The notes under the pieces are model-generated. The model saw nothing but the letters and a program-made list of their open reading frames with translations. It did not search any database and was not told the DNA's origin. From NCBI GenBank assembly GCA_963767285.1, contig CAVYDJ010000004.1, forward strand, positions 248,001-312,000: a stretch of 64,000 nt of DNA, given 5' to 3'. This DNA is from WHSW01 sp963767285. Its GTDB lineage: Bacteria; Actinomycetota; Thermoleophilia; Solirubrobacterales; 70-9. Below are positions 53,801 through 62,260 of this stretch, one piece after another. Numbering within the stretch: the stretch's first letter is position 1; each line of letters begins with the position of its first letter. Made by a program: the position numbers and the translations under genes.

Positions 53801-55755
53801 TGGCGGCGCTCGTCCTGGTCAGCGAGCTTCCCGGCGCGGGGGGCGGCGTGGCGCTGGCGGCCGGCTGTGCCGTGGCTCTCGGCCACGGGGCTGGAGGCGA
53901 GCGGGCGGTGCTCATGGCGGAGGTCGGGGCGAGTCGCGGCCGCGGTCCGACGATGCTCGCGTCCGAGGGCGCGCGCGAGCTCGAGGGGCGATTGCGCGAG
54001 TCGGGCTTCGAGTGCGCCGCGCGCGGCCGGCTCGCCTGGCTGCGCGTCGCGGCCGAGCCCGGCTGGCCGGCGGCGCTCGCCGAGGCGATCCGGGTCGCCG
54101 GCCCGATCGGCGCCGCCGTCGTCAGCCTGCCCGGTGAGGCGCTGCGCGACGCGCTCGCCGACGAACAGCTCGCTGCCGACGCGGTCGTCCTGCGGGCCGA
54201 CCTGCCGGGACAGCGTGCGCTCGCGGCGCTGGCCGCGATCGAGCTGCTCGAGGCCGGCCTCCGAGTCCGGGTCGCGACTCGTGCTTTGGGCCGGGTGGCG
54301 GCCCGCCGGGCGCTCGCCGGGATCGAACCGGGGACGGACGGATCGCGACGGTGCGCGCGGCTCACGCGCGGACTGGCCGCGAGCAGGGCCGCGGGACCGC
54401 AGGTCCGGCGGGGCCTCGCGGCCGAGGCGGGCCAGGCGTTGCCGCTGGTGCTCGGCGGCCTCGTGGCGTTGATCTGTGCGACCCTCGCGCTCGCGGCCTT
54501 CGGTGGCGCCGTGACCGGCAAGGCGCGCGCCCAGCGGGCGGCCGACCTGGTCGCGCTCTCGGCTGCGCGCTCGATGCGCGACGACTTCGACCGTCTCTTC
54601 GTCCCCGCGCTCAGGCCGGACGGGACGCCTGATCCCGCCCACCTCGACAAGGCGGAGTACCTCGAGCGAGCAGTCGCTGCCGCTGCCGAGGCCGCCGATC
54701 GAAACGGGGTCGAGCGGGACCGGGTGCGGATCGAGTTCCCCGACCGCGAGTCGTTCGCGCCGTTGCAAGCCCGTGCCGAGATCGGGGCCGAGCTCGACAC
54801 CCCGGCGGCGCTGCCCCGCCTGCCCGTCGCCGCGCACGCCGTGGCGGAGGCGGTGCCGGCAACCGCCCCGGTGACCGATGAGGCGCCGGCGATTGCGAGC
54901 GGAGGCGGCTACGCCGGACCCCTCGTCTACCGCCAGGGCGAGGGAATGCGCCCCGACGTCTCCGCGGCCTTCGACCGAATGGCCGCTGCGGCGCGCGCCG
55001 ACGGAATCGGCCTGCTGATCAACGACGGCTTCCGCTCCGACGCCGAGCAGGCGGAGCTCTGGGCGGAGAACCCCGATCCACAGTGGGTCGCGCCGCCCGG
55101 CACGTCGCTGCACCGCTGTGCCACCGAGCTCGATCTCGGTCCGCCGGCCGCTTACGCCTGGCTGGCCGCGAACGCAGGCCGGTTCGGATTCGTGCAGCGG
55201 TACTGGTGGGAGGCGTGGCACTACGGCTACGACGCGGGCCCGGCTCCGTGCTCGGCGGCGGGGGAGGGGGTCGGGGGCGCGGGCGACGGGAGCTCGGGCG
55301 AAACGGCACTCCCGTCCTTCGTCCCTGCCCGCTTCCGTGGCGCGATCGCCGCCGCCGCGCAGCGGTGGAACGTTTCCGCGGCGCTGCTCGCGGCCCAGCT
55401 GATGGCGGAATCCAACTTCAACCCGTTCGCGGTCTCCTCGGCCGGTGCTGCCGGGATCGCGCAGTTCATGCCGGGGACGGCGGCGATGTACGGGCTCGAT
55501 GACCCGTTCGACCCGGAGCGCGCGATCGACGCCCAGGCGCACCTGATGTCCGACCTGCTCGGCCAGTTCGGCGACGCCTCGCTGGCGCTCGCCGCCTACA
55601 ACGCCGGCCCGGCGCCGGTGGCGGCCTGCAACTGCGTGCCTCCGATCCCCGAGACCCAGGCCTACGTCGCCCGCATCCTCGGCCTGATCGACGGCGCGGG
55701 CGCGACCGTGGTCGTCGCGCCGGAGCCGCTGCTCGAGGTGCGGCTGGTCGACTGA
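53800..55755 (+). CDS. CpaE-like/TadG-like/VanY peptidase/SLT transglycosylase fusion
   Basis: 651-aa multidomain protein. Residues 1-190: a degenerate MinD/CpaE-like fold with a Gly-rich loop (ELPGAGGGVALAAG) lacking the P-loop Lys and Thr. About 205-355: TadG-like, with a membrane helix at 212-234 (LPLVLGGLVALICATLALAAF) and a short extracytoplasmic part. About 366-490: VanY/D-Ala-D-Ala carboxypeptidase domain with zinc His438 and Asp445 in SLHRCATELD and EAWHYG (Glu471, His474). About 505-640: SLT lytic transglycosylase with catalytic Glu537 in MAESNF and GIAQFMPGTA. All catalytic residues of both hydrolases are seen. The parts facing outward could remodel peptidoglycan for the Tad structure (inference). 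Confidence 0.85.
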   Translation: MAALVLVSELPGAGGGVALAAGCAVALGHGAGGERAVLMAEVGASRGRGPTMLASEGARELEGRLRESGFECAARGRLAWLRVAAEPGWPAALAEAIRVAGPIGAAVVSLPGEALRDALADEQLAADAVVLRADLPGQRALAALAAIELLEAGLRVRVATRALGRVAARRALAGIEPGTDGSRRCARLTRGLAASRAAGPQVRRGLAAEAGQALPLVLGGLVALICATLALAAFGGAVTGKARAQRAADLVALSAARSMRDDFDRLFVPALRPDGTPDPAHLDKAEYLERAVAAAAEAADRNGVERDRVRIEFPDRESFAPLQARAEIGAELDTPAALPRLPVAAHAVAEAVPATAPVTDEAPAIASGGGYAGPLVYRQGEGMRPDVSAAFDRMAAAARADGIGLLINDGFRSDAEQAELWAENPDPQWVAPPGTSLHRCATELDLGPPAAYAWLAANAGRFGFVQRYWWEAWHYGYDAGPAPCSAAGEGVGGAGDGSSGETALPSFVPARFRGAIAAAAQRWNVSAALLAAQLMAESNFNPFAVSSAGAAGIAQFMPGTAAMYGLDDPFDPERAIDAQAHLMSDLLGQFGDASLALAAYNAGPAPVAACNCVPPIPETQAYVARILGLIDGAGATVVVAPEPLLEVRLVD

Positions 55756-55772
55756 GCGCATAGGCTCACGGC

Positions 55773-56240
55773 ATGCCACCAGTCACGATTTCAGGAATCG
55801 ATGAGCTCAAGGAGCTGATCGGCCAGCCGATTGGACCCTCCGATTGGGTCGAGGTGACCCAGGAGGACATCAACAAGTTCGCGGAGATCTCCCGCGACGA
55901 CCAGTGGATCCACGTCGACGTCGAGCGCGCCGAGCGCGAGAGCCCGTTCGGGACCACGGTCGCGCACGGCAATCTCACGCTCTCGCTGATCGACGGCCTG
56001 CGGCTGAAGCTGATCAGCCAGGAGGGCGTGAAGATGGGGATCAACTACGGCTGGAACAAGGTCCGCTTCCCGGCTCCGGTGCCCGCCGGCTCCAAGGTCC
56101 GCGCGACCGCCGAGATCCAATCGGTCGACGAGCTCGGCGACGGCTGGGTCCAGGTCGCGACCAAGTTCATCCTCGAGCGCGAGGGCGGCGAGAAGCCGGT
56201 CTGCGTCGCCGAGTCGGTCGGCCGCGCCCTGCGCGAGTAG
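55773..56240 (+). CDS. MaoC-family (R)-enoyl-CoA hydratase-like protein
   Basis: 155-aa hot-dog fold. The hydratase-2 motif FAEISRDDQWIHVDVERA near residues 37-54 supplies the catalytic Asp/His, and FGTTVAHGNLTLSLI near 63-77 the oxyanion segment. INYGWNKVRFPAPVPAGSKV follows. The ATG has TAGGCT (55761-55766) six bases upstream. Such proteins hydrate trans-2-enoyl-CoA in fatty acid or polyester metabolism; with enoyl-CoA hydratase and acyl-CoA synthetase elsewhere in the window it fits lipid catabolism. Confidence 0.88.
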   Translation: MPPVTISGIDELKELIGQPIGPSDWVEVTQEDINKFAEISRDDQWIHVDVERAERESPFGTTVAHGNLTLSLIDGLRLKLISQEGVKMGINYGWNKVRFPAPVPAGSKVRATAEIQSVDELGDGWVQVATKFILEREGGEKPVCVAESVGRALRE

Positions 56241-56267
56241 GGCGCGACCGCTCTCCAACCCGCCGGC

Positions 56268-56687
56268 TCATTCGACGGTCAGCGTGCCCTCCATGCCGCC
56301 CTCGCGGTGGCCGGGAACCGAGCAGAAGAACGTGTAGGTGCCCGGTTCGAGCTCCGCAGTCGCCGTCACCGCCGACTCGCTGATCTCCTCGGTCCGCATC
56401 AACTCGTTGCCGTCGGCGTCCTCGACCACGACGTCGTGCGGCGTCGAGGACGGGTTCTCGAAGTCCACCGTGACACTGCCCGTTGGGACGCTGATCTCGG
56501 TCTCGGTGTAGGCGAGCTGGCCGCTCGGGTCGGCGGCCACCGCGAACGACTCGTCCGGGGTGGTGGTCGTAAACGAGTTCGTCTCCTCCGCGGAGGTGGC
56601 GGAGGTCGTCTCGTCGTCGCCGCCGCACGCGGCCAGACCGACCGCGGCCAGGGTCAGGGCGGAGAGCAGGAGTGCAAGCTTGCGCAT
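56268..56687 (-). CDS. Plastocyanin/azurin-like cupredoxin lipoprotein
   Basis: 139 aa. Signal peptide with lipobox LAAC at about residues 19-22, followed by an acidic Ser/Thr linker. The cupredoxin domain has type 1 copper ligands: His in STPHDVVVED and the Cys-x4-His-x4-Met cluster FFCSVPGHREGGM near the C-terminus. ATG 56687 is preferred over the upstream frame because AAAGGA precedes it by a suitable distance and the lipobox position is then normal. Probable extracellular electron carrier; partner unknown. Confidence 0.9.
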   Translation of the reverse strand: MRKLALLLSALTLAAVGLAACGGDDETTSATSAEETNSFTTTTPDESFAVAADPSGQLAYTETEISVPTGSVTVDFENPSSTPHDVVVEDADGNELMRTEEISESAVTATAELEPGTYTFFCSVPGHREGGMEGTLTVE

Positions 56688-56728
56688 CGTCGATCCTTTC
56701 CGATCGGGGTGACTAACTCTATGCACGG

Positions 56729-57559
56729 CTAGCGGCCGGTGAAGGTCGCATCGCGACCCTCGAAGAACGCGGTTACGCCCTCGCGCAGGTCCTCGGTGCC
56801 CATCGAGTCGGCGATTCCGTGGCGCTCCACCTGGAGGTGCTCGGTGAGCGAGTTGTCGAGGCTCTCACCGATCAGCAGCTTCGCCATCCGCACGTAGTGC
56901 GGGGCCTTCGGGGCCAGCTTCTCCGCCTTCGCCCTCGCCTCGGCCATCAGCTCGTCGGCCGGCACGACCTTCGAGACGATCCCCATCTCGAGCGCGTCGC
57001 CGGCCGAGAGCAGCGGGTCGTTGAGCAGCAGCTCGAGCGCCTTGGCCGGCCCGACGACGCGGGGAAGGAAGTAGGTCATCCCGCCATCGGGCGAGGCGCC
57101 GATCCGCCCGTACGCACAGACGAACGCGGCCGACTCCGAGGCGATCCGGATGTCGCACATCAGCGCCAGCGAGAAGCCGGCACCGGCGGCCACCCCGTTG
57201 ACCGCGCCGATCACCGGATAGGGGATGCGCCTGAAGTCGACGATCGCCTGGTGGAGCACCTCGGCCCCGCGGCGGACGTTCGCCGGCAGGTCGATCTCCG
57301 GATCGTCGACGCCACCCTTGAACCAGTTCACGTCGCCGCCGGACGAGAACGCGCGCTCGCCGGCGCCGGTGACGATCAGCGCGCGCAGCGGCGCCTGGTC
57401 GGCGAGCCACCCCGAGGCGACGGTGAGCTCGTAGATGAGCTCGGGGCTCATCGCGTTCAGCGAGTCGGGTCGGTCGAGGGTCAGCGTGCCGATCTCGCCG
57501 TCGATGTCGATGCTCAGGGTTTCGAGTGCAGGGGGTGTGGGGGTCGTTTTGGTGGTCAT
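56729..57559 (-). CDS. Enoyl-CoA hydratase/isomerase family protein
   Basis: 276-aa crotonase fold. Oxyanion-hole motifs RAFSSGGDVNWFKGG near residues 70-84 and GAVNGVAAGAGFSLALMCDI near 117-136. The position of one catalytic Glu (usually in the E-x-x-G block near 140) is occupied by AYGRIGASPDGG, so the exact reaction (hydratase, isomerase or other crotonase) is unclear. The ATG has TACGGT (bottom strand of 57566-57571) six bases upstream. Confidence 0.88.
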   Translation of the reverse strand: MTTKTTPTPPALETLSIDIDGEIGTLTLDRPDSLNAMSPELIYELTVASGWLADQAPLRALIVTGAGERAFSSGGDVNWFKGGVDDPEIDLPANVRRGAEVLHQAIVDFRRIPYPVIGAVNGVAAGAGFSLALMCDIRIASESAAFVCAYGRIGASPDGGMTYFLPRVVGPAKALELLLNDPLLSAGDALEMGIVSKVVPADELMAEARAKAEKLAPKAPHYVRMAKLLIGESLDNSLTEHLQVERHGIADSMGTEDLREGVTAFFEGRDATFTGR

Positions 57560-57565
57560 GGGTGA

Positions 57566-57575
57566 ACCGTACCCT
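57566..57575. promoter_or_regulatory. Overlapping opposite -10 elements (enoyl-CoA hydratase and uvrC)
   Basis: Bottom-strand TACGGT (57566-57571) and top-strand TACCCT (57570-57575) share two bases. Each sits six to seven bases from its own ATG, and only 23 bases separate the two genes. The two promoters cannot easily be occupied at once. Confidence 0.5.
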
Positions 57576-57582
57576 TCGTGAC

Positions 57583-59538
57583 ATGGCTTCAGAGGAGACC
57601 CGCACGCCCGGAGGCGAAGCCGAGGACGTGGCGGGAGGTATTCACGAACAGCGGAAAAAGCTCCCGGATCAACCGGGCGTGTATCTGTTCTCCGACGGCG
57701 ACGGCAAGGTGATGTACGTCGGCAAGGCGACCTCGATCCGCAAGCGCGTCGCCGGCCACTTCGCCGGAAAGACGTCGCGCGGCAGCTACGGGTTCGTCGA
57801 TCAGATCGCGTCGATCGACTTCCTGGTCACCGAGACCGAGGCCGAGGCGCTGCTCGCCGAGCAGCAGTTCATCAAGCGCCACCGGCCCCGGTTCAACATC
57901 CGCCTGCGCGACGACAAGTCCTACCCCTACATCGGGATCAGCCTGGACGAGGAGTTCCCGCGCGTCTACTTCACCCGCGAGCGCCACCGGTCGGCGCGGA
58001 TCTACTTCGGGCCCTATTCCTCGGCGAAACGGGTGCGTGAGACATTGGACCTGCTCGGGCGGCTGTTCCAGTTCCGGACCTGCGAGGGCACCGAGCCGGG
58101 CCGGCGATCCGGGGTGCCGTGCCTCGATTACTACATCAAGCGCTGCGGGGCGCCCTGCGTCGGCTACGTCGACCGCGACGAGTACCGGCGCGGGATCGAC
58201 GCGATCGTCAACTTCCTCTCCGGCCGCTACCGGGACGTCGAGCGCGACCTGGAGCGCAAGATGGCGGAGACCGCCGACGCCGAGGAGTTCGAGCGCGCCG
58301 CCGTCTTCCGCGATCGGCTCGAGGCGGTGCGCTCGCTGATGGAGCGACGCTCGGTCGCCGGCGAGCAGCTCGAATCCGCCGACCTCGTCGCGGTCGCTGT
58401 CGAGGGACGCGAGGCCAACGCCCAGGTCTTTCAGGTCCGCGACGGAGCGCTTGCCGAGCGTCACAGCTTCTACCTTGCGAACGAGTCCGAGGCCGACGAG
58501 TCGGAGGTGACCGAGGAGTTCCTGGTCCAGTACTACTCGGCGGCTCCGGCGATCCCGCGCCTGGTCGTCGTCGGGCCGGCGCTGCGCGGACGGGCAGGCG
58601 TGCTCGCCGAGGCGCTCACCGCCCAGCGGGGCGGTCCGGTCGAGGTCCGGGTCGCCGAGCGGGGCTCGAAGCGCCGCCTGCGCGAGCTCGCCGAGCGCAA
58701 TGCCGTCCTCGCGCTCGCCCAGGACAAGCTGCGCCAGGAGCGGCGCCGCGCCCAGCGGGTCGACGCGCTCTCCTCGCTGCAGGACGCACTCGCCCTCGAG
58801 GCGCTCCCGGTCCGGATCGAGGGCTACGACATCTCGAACATCATGGGCGAGCACACCGTCGCCTCGATGGTGGTCTTCCAGGGCGGGGCGCCGCGCAAGG
58901 CCGATTACCGGAGGTTCCGGGTCCGCGGAATAACTCCCGCCACGTCCTCGGCTTCGCCTGCGGGCGTGCGGGGTGAGGACGGGGCCTCCGGGCCCAACGA
59001 TTTCGCGTCGATGGAGGAGGTCTTGTCGCGGCGTGTGGCGCAGCTGCTCGAGCAGTCGGACCGCTCGCCCCACGACCCGGAGCGCGACGAGAGCTTCGCT
59101 GCGGTGCCGGACCTGATCGTGATCGACGGCGGCAAGGGGCAGCTGTCGGCGGGGATGAAGGTGCTCGGTCCCCTGGTCGACCGCGGGACCGCGGTGATCG
59201 GGCTCGCGAAGCGGCTCGAGGAGGTCTACCTCCCGGGACGCGCCGAGCCGCTCGCGATCCCGGCCGACTCCGACGGCCTGCAGCTGTTGCAGCGGGTCCG
59301 CGACGAGGCGCACCGATTCGCGCTCGACCATCACCGCGGCCGGCGCGGCAAGGCGATGACGGGCTCGCTGCTCGACGAGCTGCGCGGGGTCGGTCCGGTG
59401 CGAAAGCGCGCTCTGCTCGAGCATTTCGGCTCGCCCGAGCGCCTGGTTGCCGCCTCGCGCGAGGAGCTCGAGGCGGTGCCCGGGATCCCGGGCAAGCTCG
59501 CCCGCGAGATCCACCGCCAGCTCAACCGGGTGAGCTGA
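57583..59538 (+). CDS. uvrC: Excinuclease ABC subunit C
   Basis: Nucleotide-excision-repair nuclease making both incisions. GIY-YIG domain near residues 28-110 (QPGVYLFSDGDGKVMYVGKA), UvrB-interacting UVR near 215-250, the RNase H-like C-terminal nuclease (EGYDISNIMGEHTVASMVVF, later DLIVIDGGKGQLSAG) and two helix-hairpin-helices at the end (LRGVGPVRKRALLEHFGSP). Two odd insertions carry the same 45-bp sequence in opposite orientation (residues 6-21 and 449-463); the second splits the usually continuous block before PNDFASMEEV. The ATG has TACCCT seven bases upstream. Confidence 0.96.
   Translation: MASEETRTPGGEAEDVAGGIHEQRKKLPDQPGVYLFSDGDGKVMYVGKATSIRKRVAGHFAGKTSRGSYGFVDQIASIDFLVTETEAEALLAEQQFIKRHRPRFNIRLRDDKSYPYIGISLDEEFPRVYFTRERHRSARIYFGPYSSAKRVRETLDLLGRLFQFRTCEGTEPGRRSGVPCLDYYIKRCGAPCVGYVDRDEYRRGIDAIVNFLSGRYRDVERDLERKMAETADAEEFERAAVFRDRLEAVRSLMERRSVAGEQLESADLVAVAVEGREANAQVFQVRDGALAERHSFYLANESEADESEVTEEFLVQYYSAAPAIPRLVVVGPALRGRAGVLAEALTAQRGGPVEVRVAERGSKRRLRELAERNAVLALAQDKLRQERRRAQRVDALSSLQDALALEALPVRIEGYDISNIMGEHTVASMVVFQGGAPRKADYRRFRVRGITPATSSASPAGVRGEDGASGPNDFASMEEVLSRRVAQLLEQSDRSPHDPERDESFAAVPDLIVIDGGKGQLSAGMKVLGPLVDRGTAVIGLAKRLEEVYLPGRAEPLAIPADSDGLQLLQRVRDEAHRFALDHHRGRRGKAMTGSLLDELRGVGPVRKRALLEHFGSPERLVAASREELEAVPGIPGKLAREIHRQLNRVS
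57599..57643 (+). repeat. 45-bp element, copy 1 (in uvrC)
   Basis: The top strand from CCCGCACGCCCG to CGGGAGGTATTC matches the reverse complement of 58928-58972 at 43 of 45 positions. It encodes the start-proximal residues TRTPGGEAEDVAGGI just before the conserved GIY-YIG domain. Imperfect CCCG/CGGG arms sit near its ends, with GGCGAAGCC in the interior. Confidence 0.85.
58928..58972 (-). repeat. 45-bp element, copy 2, inverted (in uvrC)
   Basis: Inverted relative to copy 1, 1.3 kb downstream, two mismatches. Read on the coding strand it encodes ITPATSSASPAGVRG, an insertion within a conserved region of UvrC, without stop codon or frame change. No further copy was noticed by eye in the window. 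Confidence 0.85.
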
Positions 59539-59540
59539 AC

Positions 59541-60437
59541 TTGGCTGGGCGGGACCAGAGCCTGTTCGGCGACCAGGTCGAGCTCTACGTGATCACCGGG
59601 TACTCCGGGGCGGGCAAGTCAGAGGCGATCGCCGCCTTCGAGGACTCCGGGTTCTTCTGCGTCGACAACCTGCCACCGCGGCTGATCGGGTCGCTGGGCG
59701 AGCTGTTCGCCGGCGGGAAGAGCTCGGTTCGCCGCGCGGCCGTGGTCACCGACGTGCGCGGCGGGGAGTACTTCGACGACCTGCTCGCCGTCCTGGGGGA
59801 GCTGCGCACCGACGGCCTGGCGCCGACCCTCGTCTTCCTGGACGCCAGCGACGAGACGCTCGTCAACCGCTTCAAGGAGACCCGCCGCCGCCACCCCCTG
59901 GCGCCGGACGGGCGGATCCTCGACGGGATCCAGGCCGAGCGCGCGGTGCTCGGGGCGCTGCGCGAGCACGCCGACGTGGTCCTCGACTCGACCGGGCTGA
60001 CCGGGGCGATGCTGCGTCGCAAGATCGCGACCGACCTGCTCGGGCCCGGGTCGAGTGCCAAGCTCGCGCTCACGCTGCTCACCTTCGGCTTCAAGAACGG
60101 CGCCCCGCGAGATGCCGACATGGTCTTCGACGTCCGCTTCCTGCCGAATCCCCACTACCGCGAGGACCTGCGCCCGCTCACCGGCCGCGACGCCGCGGTC
60201 GTCGAGCACGTCGAGTCCGGCGAGCTGGCGAGCGAGTACTACCGCCGCCTGCTGCCGCTGCTCGACTTCCTGCTCCCCGCCTATGTCGCCGAGGGCAAGA
60301 CCCACCTGACGATCGCGATCGGCTGCACGGGCGGCCGCCACCGTTCGGTCACGGTCGCCGACCGGGTCGCCCGCCACGTCGCCTCCCGCGACGACATCGT
60401 GCCTCGGGTGATCCATCGCGACGTCGAGCTCGGGTGA
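59541..60437 (+). CDS. rapZ: RapZ/YvcJ family nucleotide-binding protein
   Basis: 298 aa. Walker A GYSGAGKSEA near residues 18-27, VDNLPP near 40-45, DVRGGEYFDDL near 71, and the C-terminal conserved IAIGCTGGRHRSVTVADRVA near 266-285. In E. coli RapZ is an RNase E adapter for sRNA decay; in Gram-positives the role of YvcJ is less clear. TTG start two bases after uvrC. The usual uvrC-rapZ-yvcK-whiA cluster is cut here: an FkbM gene follows with a GTGA overlap. Confidence 0.93.
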   Translation: MAGRDQSLFGDQVELYVITGYSGAGKSEAIAAFEDSGFFCVDNLPPRLIGSLGELFAGGKSSVRRAAVVTDVRGGEYFDDLLAVLGELRTDGLAPTLVFLDASDETLVNRFKETRRRHPLAPDGRILDGIQAERAVLGALREHADVVLDSTGLTGAMLRRKIATDLLGPGSSAKLALTLLTFGFKNGAPRDADMVFDVRFLPNPHYREDLRPLTGRDAAVVEHVESGELASEYYRRLLPLLDFLLPAYVAEGKTHLTIAIGCTGGRHRSVTVADRVARHVASRDDIVPRVIHRDVELG

Positions 60438-61339
60438 GCGGCCCCGACCGGTGGCGGCGGGCGTTGCTCGCGCAGCTCGCCAGACGCGGATTCACGAAGC
60501 TGGACCTCGAGTTCCGGATCGATCTCTACGGGCGGCGCGTCGTCGTGCCGGTAGCCGGCGAGCTCGGGCTTCACCACTCGGACGTCACCGAGCCGCATCT
60601 GCTTCCGGCGATGGCGGCCGGGCTGGCCACGCACCCGGGGGCGTTCGTCGACGGCGGGGCGCACACGGGCGAGACTCTGCTCAAGCTCCTCGTGCTCGAG
60701 CCCGGCAGGGACTATCTGGGGTTCGAGCCGCAGGTTCGGGCGGCCGAGTACGTCCGGCGCCTGCTCGCGGCCAACGACGCGCCCGGGTCCGTGATCGCCG
60801 CGGCGCTCGGGGACCGGAGCGGCCCGGTGAGCCTCCTGCGCGCGGCGGACCCCGACGAGGGCGCGACCGTGCTCGATTCCTTTCGCGCCGAGCCCGGGGC
60901 GCGCGCCCATGTCGTGGTCCCGATGGTCGAAGGCGACGCGGCGCTGGAGGCGGCGGGTGTGAAGCCGGTCGCGATCGTGAAGCTCGACGTCGAGGGCGGC
61001 GAGCTCGAGGCGGCGCGCGGACTGCTTCGAACGATCGAGCGCGATCGGCCGTTGATCCTCTGCGAGATCCTGCCGGCGGGAGGTGACCGGGCCGACGCCT
61101 TTCGACGGGGACGCGCCCAGGAGCTCCTCGAGGCTCTCGGATCGCGGGGCTACGTGCTGGCGGCGATCGATGGGAAGGGGCGCGTCGTCCGCGCCGACGA
61201 TGTCGGCCCGGCCTGCCGCGATTACGCGTTCATCCAGGCCGACAACGCGGGGACCTTCATCGGCCGCGCGCTCGAGGCGCGCTCCGAGCTGCTTGCCTCG
61301 GCGGCGCGCGACACCGGCGTTGCTCGGCTCGCCGACTAG
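60434..61339 (+). CDS. FkbM-family SAM methyltransferase
   Basis: 301 aa. SAM motif I is VDGGAHTGETLLKLL near residues 74-88 and motif II GFEPQVRAAEYVRRLL near 97-112. The FkbM signature KLDVEGGELEAARGLL is near 183-198. FkbM proteins O-methylate sugars or small molecules. Translationally coupled to rapZ, where yvcK is normally found, so it may have been inserted there recently (inference). Confidence 0.85.
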   Translation: MSGPDRWRRALLAQLARRGFTKLDLEFRIDLYGRRVVVPVAGELGLHHSDVTEPHLLPAMAAGLATHPGAFVDGGAHTGETLLKLLVLEPGRDYLGFEPQVRAAEYVRRLLAANDAPGSVIAAALGDRSGPVSLLRAADPDEGATVLDSFRAEPGARAHVVVPMVEGDAALEAAGVKPVAIVKLDVEGGELEAARGLLRTIERDRPLILCEILPAGGDRADAFRRGRAQELLEALGSRGYVLAAIDGKGRVVRADDVGPACRDYAFIQADNAGTFIGRALEARSELLASAARDTGVARLAD

Positions 61340-61351
61340 CATCACCCACCC

Positions 61352-62260
61352 ATGCCGGCGCCTGTGATCCACACGTCCGGGCTCCGCAAGGCGTACGGGG
61401 ACGTCGAGGCGGTGCGCGGCGTCGACCTCGAGGTCAACGAGGGCGAGGTCTTCGCCTTTCTCGGCCCGAACGGCGCCGGCAAGACGACGACCGTCGAGAT
61501 GCTGGAGGGATATCGCGCCCGCACCGGTGGCGACGCCAGCGTGCTCGGCGTCGATCCGGGGGCGCCGACCCGCGAGTGGCGCGAGCGGGTTGGGATCGTC
61601 CTGCAGCAGTGCCGCATGCGCCCCGAGCTGACGGTCCGGGAGACGCTCGAGCTGTACGCCGGCTACTACCGAGAACCGGCCGACGTCCAGCGGACGATCG
61701 CCCATGTCGGCCTCGGCGCCAAGGCGGACAGCCGCGCCGGCGCCCTCTCCGGCGGCCAGCTGCGCCGCCTCGACGTGGCGGTCGCGTTGATCGGCGACCC
61801 CGACCTGCTCTTCCTGGACGAGCCGACCACGGGCTTCGACCCCTCGGCGCGGCGCCAGGCGTGGGATGTGATCGCCGGCATGCGCGACCTCGGCAAGACG
61901 GTCTTCCTGACAACCCACTACATGGACGAGGCGCAGGTGCTCGCGGACCGCGTCGCGATCCTCGTCGGGGGCAAGATCGTCGCCGAGGGACCGCCGAATC
62001 GCCTCGGCCGCGAGGCGTCGACGACCGAGATCCGCTTCCTCGCGAACGGCATCAGCCCTGCGGCCGTGCCGCTGGCGGGCGCGACGGCTCTGCGCGACGG
62101 GCGCTTCCTGGTCGCGCGCACGACCGAGCCGGTCAAGGCGCTCGGCGAGCTGACCGCCTGGGCGATGCGCGAGGGTCAGGAGCTCACCGGCCTGCAGGTG
62201 GGCGCGCCGAGCCTGGAGGAGATCTACCTCGAACTGACCGGCGGGGCGGAGGACGGATGA
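61352..62260 (+). CDS. ABC transporter ATP-binding protein (ABC-2 type)
   Basis: 302 aa. Walker A GPNGAGKTTT near residues 38-47, signature LSGGQLRRLDVAVAL near 132-146, Walker B LLFLDEPTTGFDPSARR near 152-168, switch His in TTHYMDEAQ near 188. The C-terminal 80 residues match the DrrA-like extension of drug/lipid exporters. Co-translated with the permease by an ATGA overlap. TAGCAT (61337-61342) is nine bases upstream. Substrate unknown. Confidence 0.92.
   Translation: MPAPVIHTSGLRKAYGDVEAVRGVDLEVNEGEVFAFLGPNGAGKTTTVEMLEGYRARTGGDASVLGVDPGAPTREWRERVGIVLQQCRMRPELTVRETLELYAGYYREPADVQRTIAHVGLGAKADSRAGALSGGQLRRLDVAVALIGDPDLLFLDEPTTGFDPSARRQAWDVIAGMRDLGKTVFLTTHYMDEAQVLADRVAILVGGKIVAEGPPNRLGREASTTEIRFLANGISPAAVPLAGATALRDGRFLVARTTEPVKALGELTAWAMREGQELTGLQVGAPSLEEIYLELTGGAEDG

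Noticed and set aside
53563..55779. 738-codon antisense frame over the TadG/VanY/SLT gene
   Set aside because: Arg/Asp/Gly-rich mirror translation with no domains, while the plus strand shows several catalytic motifs.
57589..59514. 641-codon antisense frame over uvrC
   Set aside because: Shadow frame; uvrC is unambiguous.
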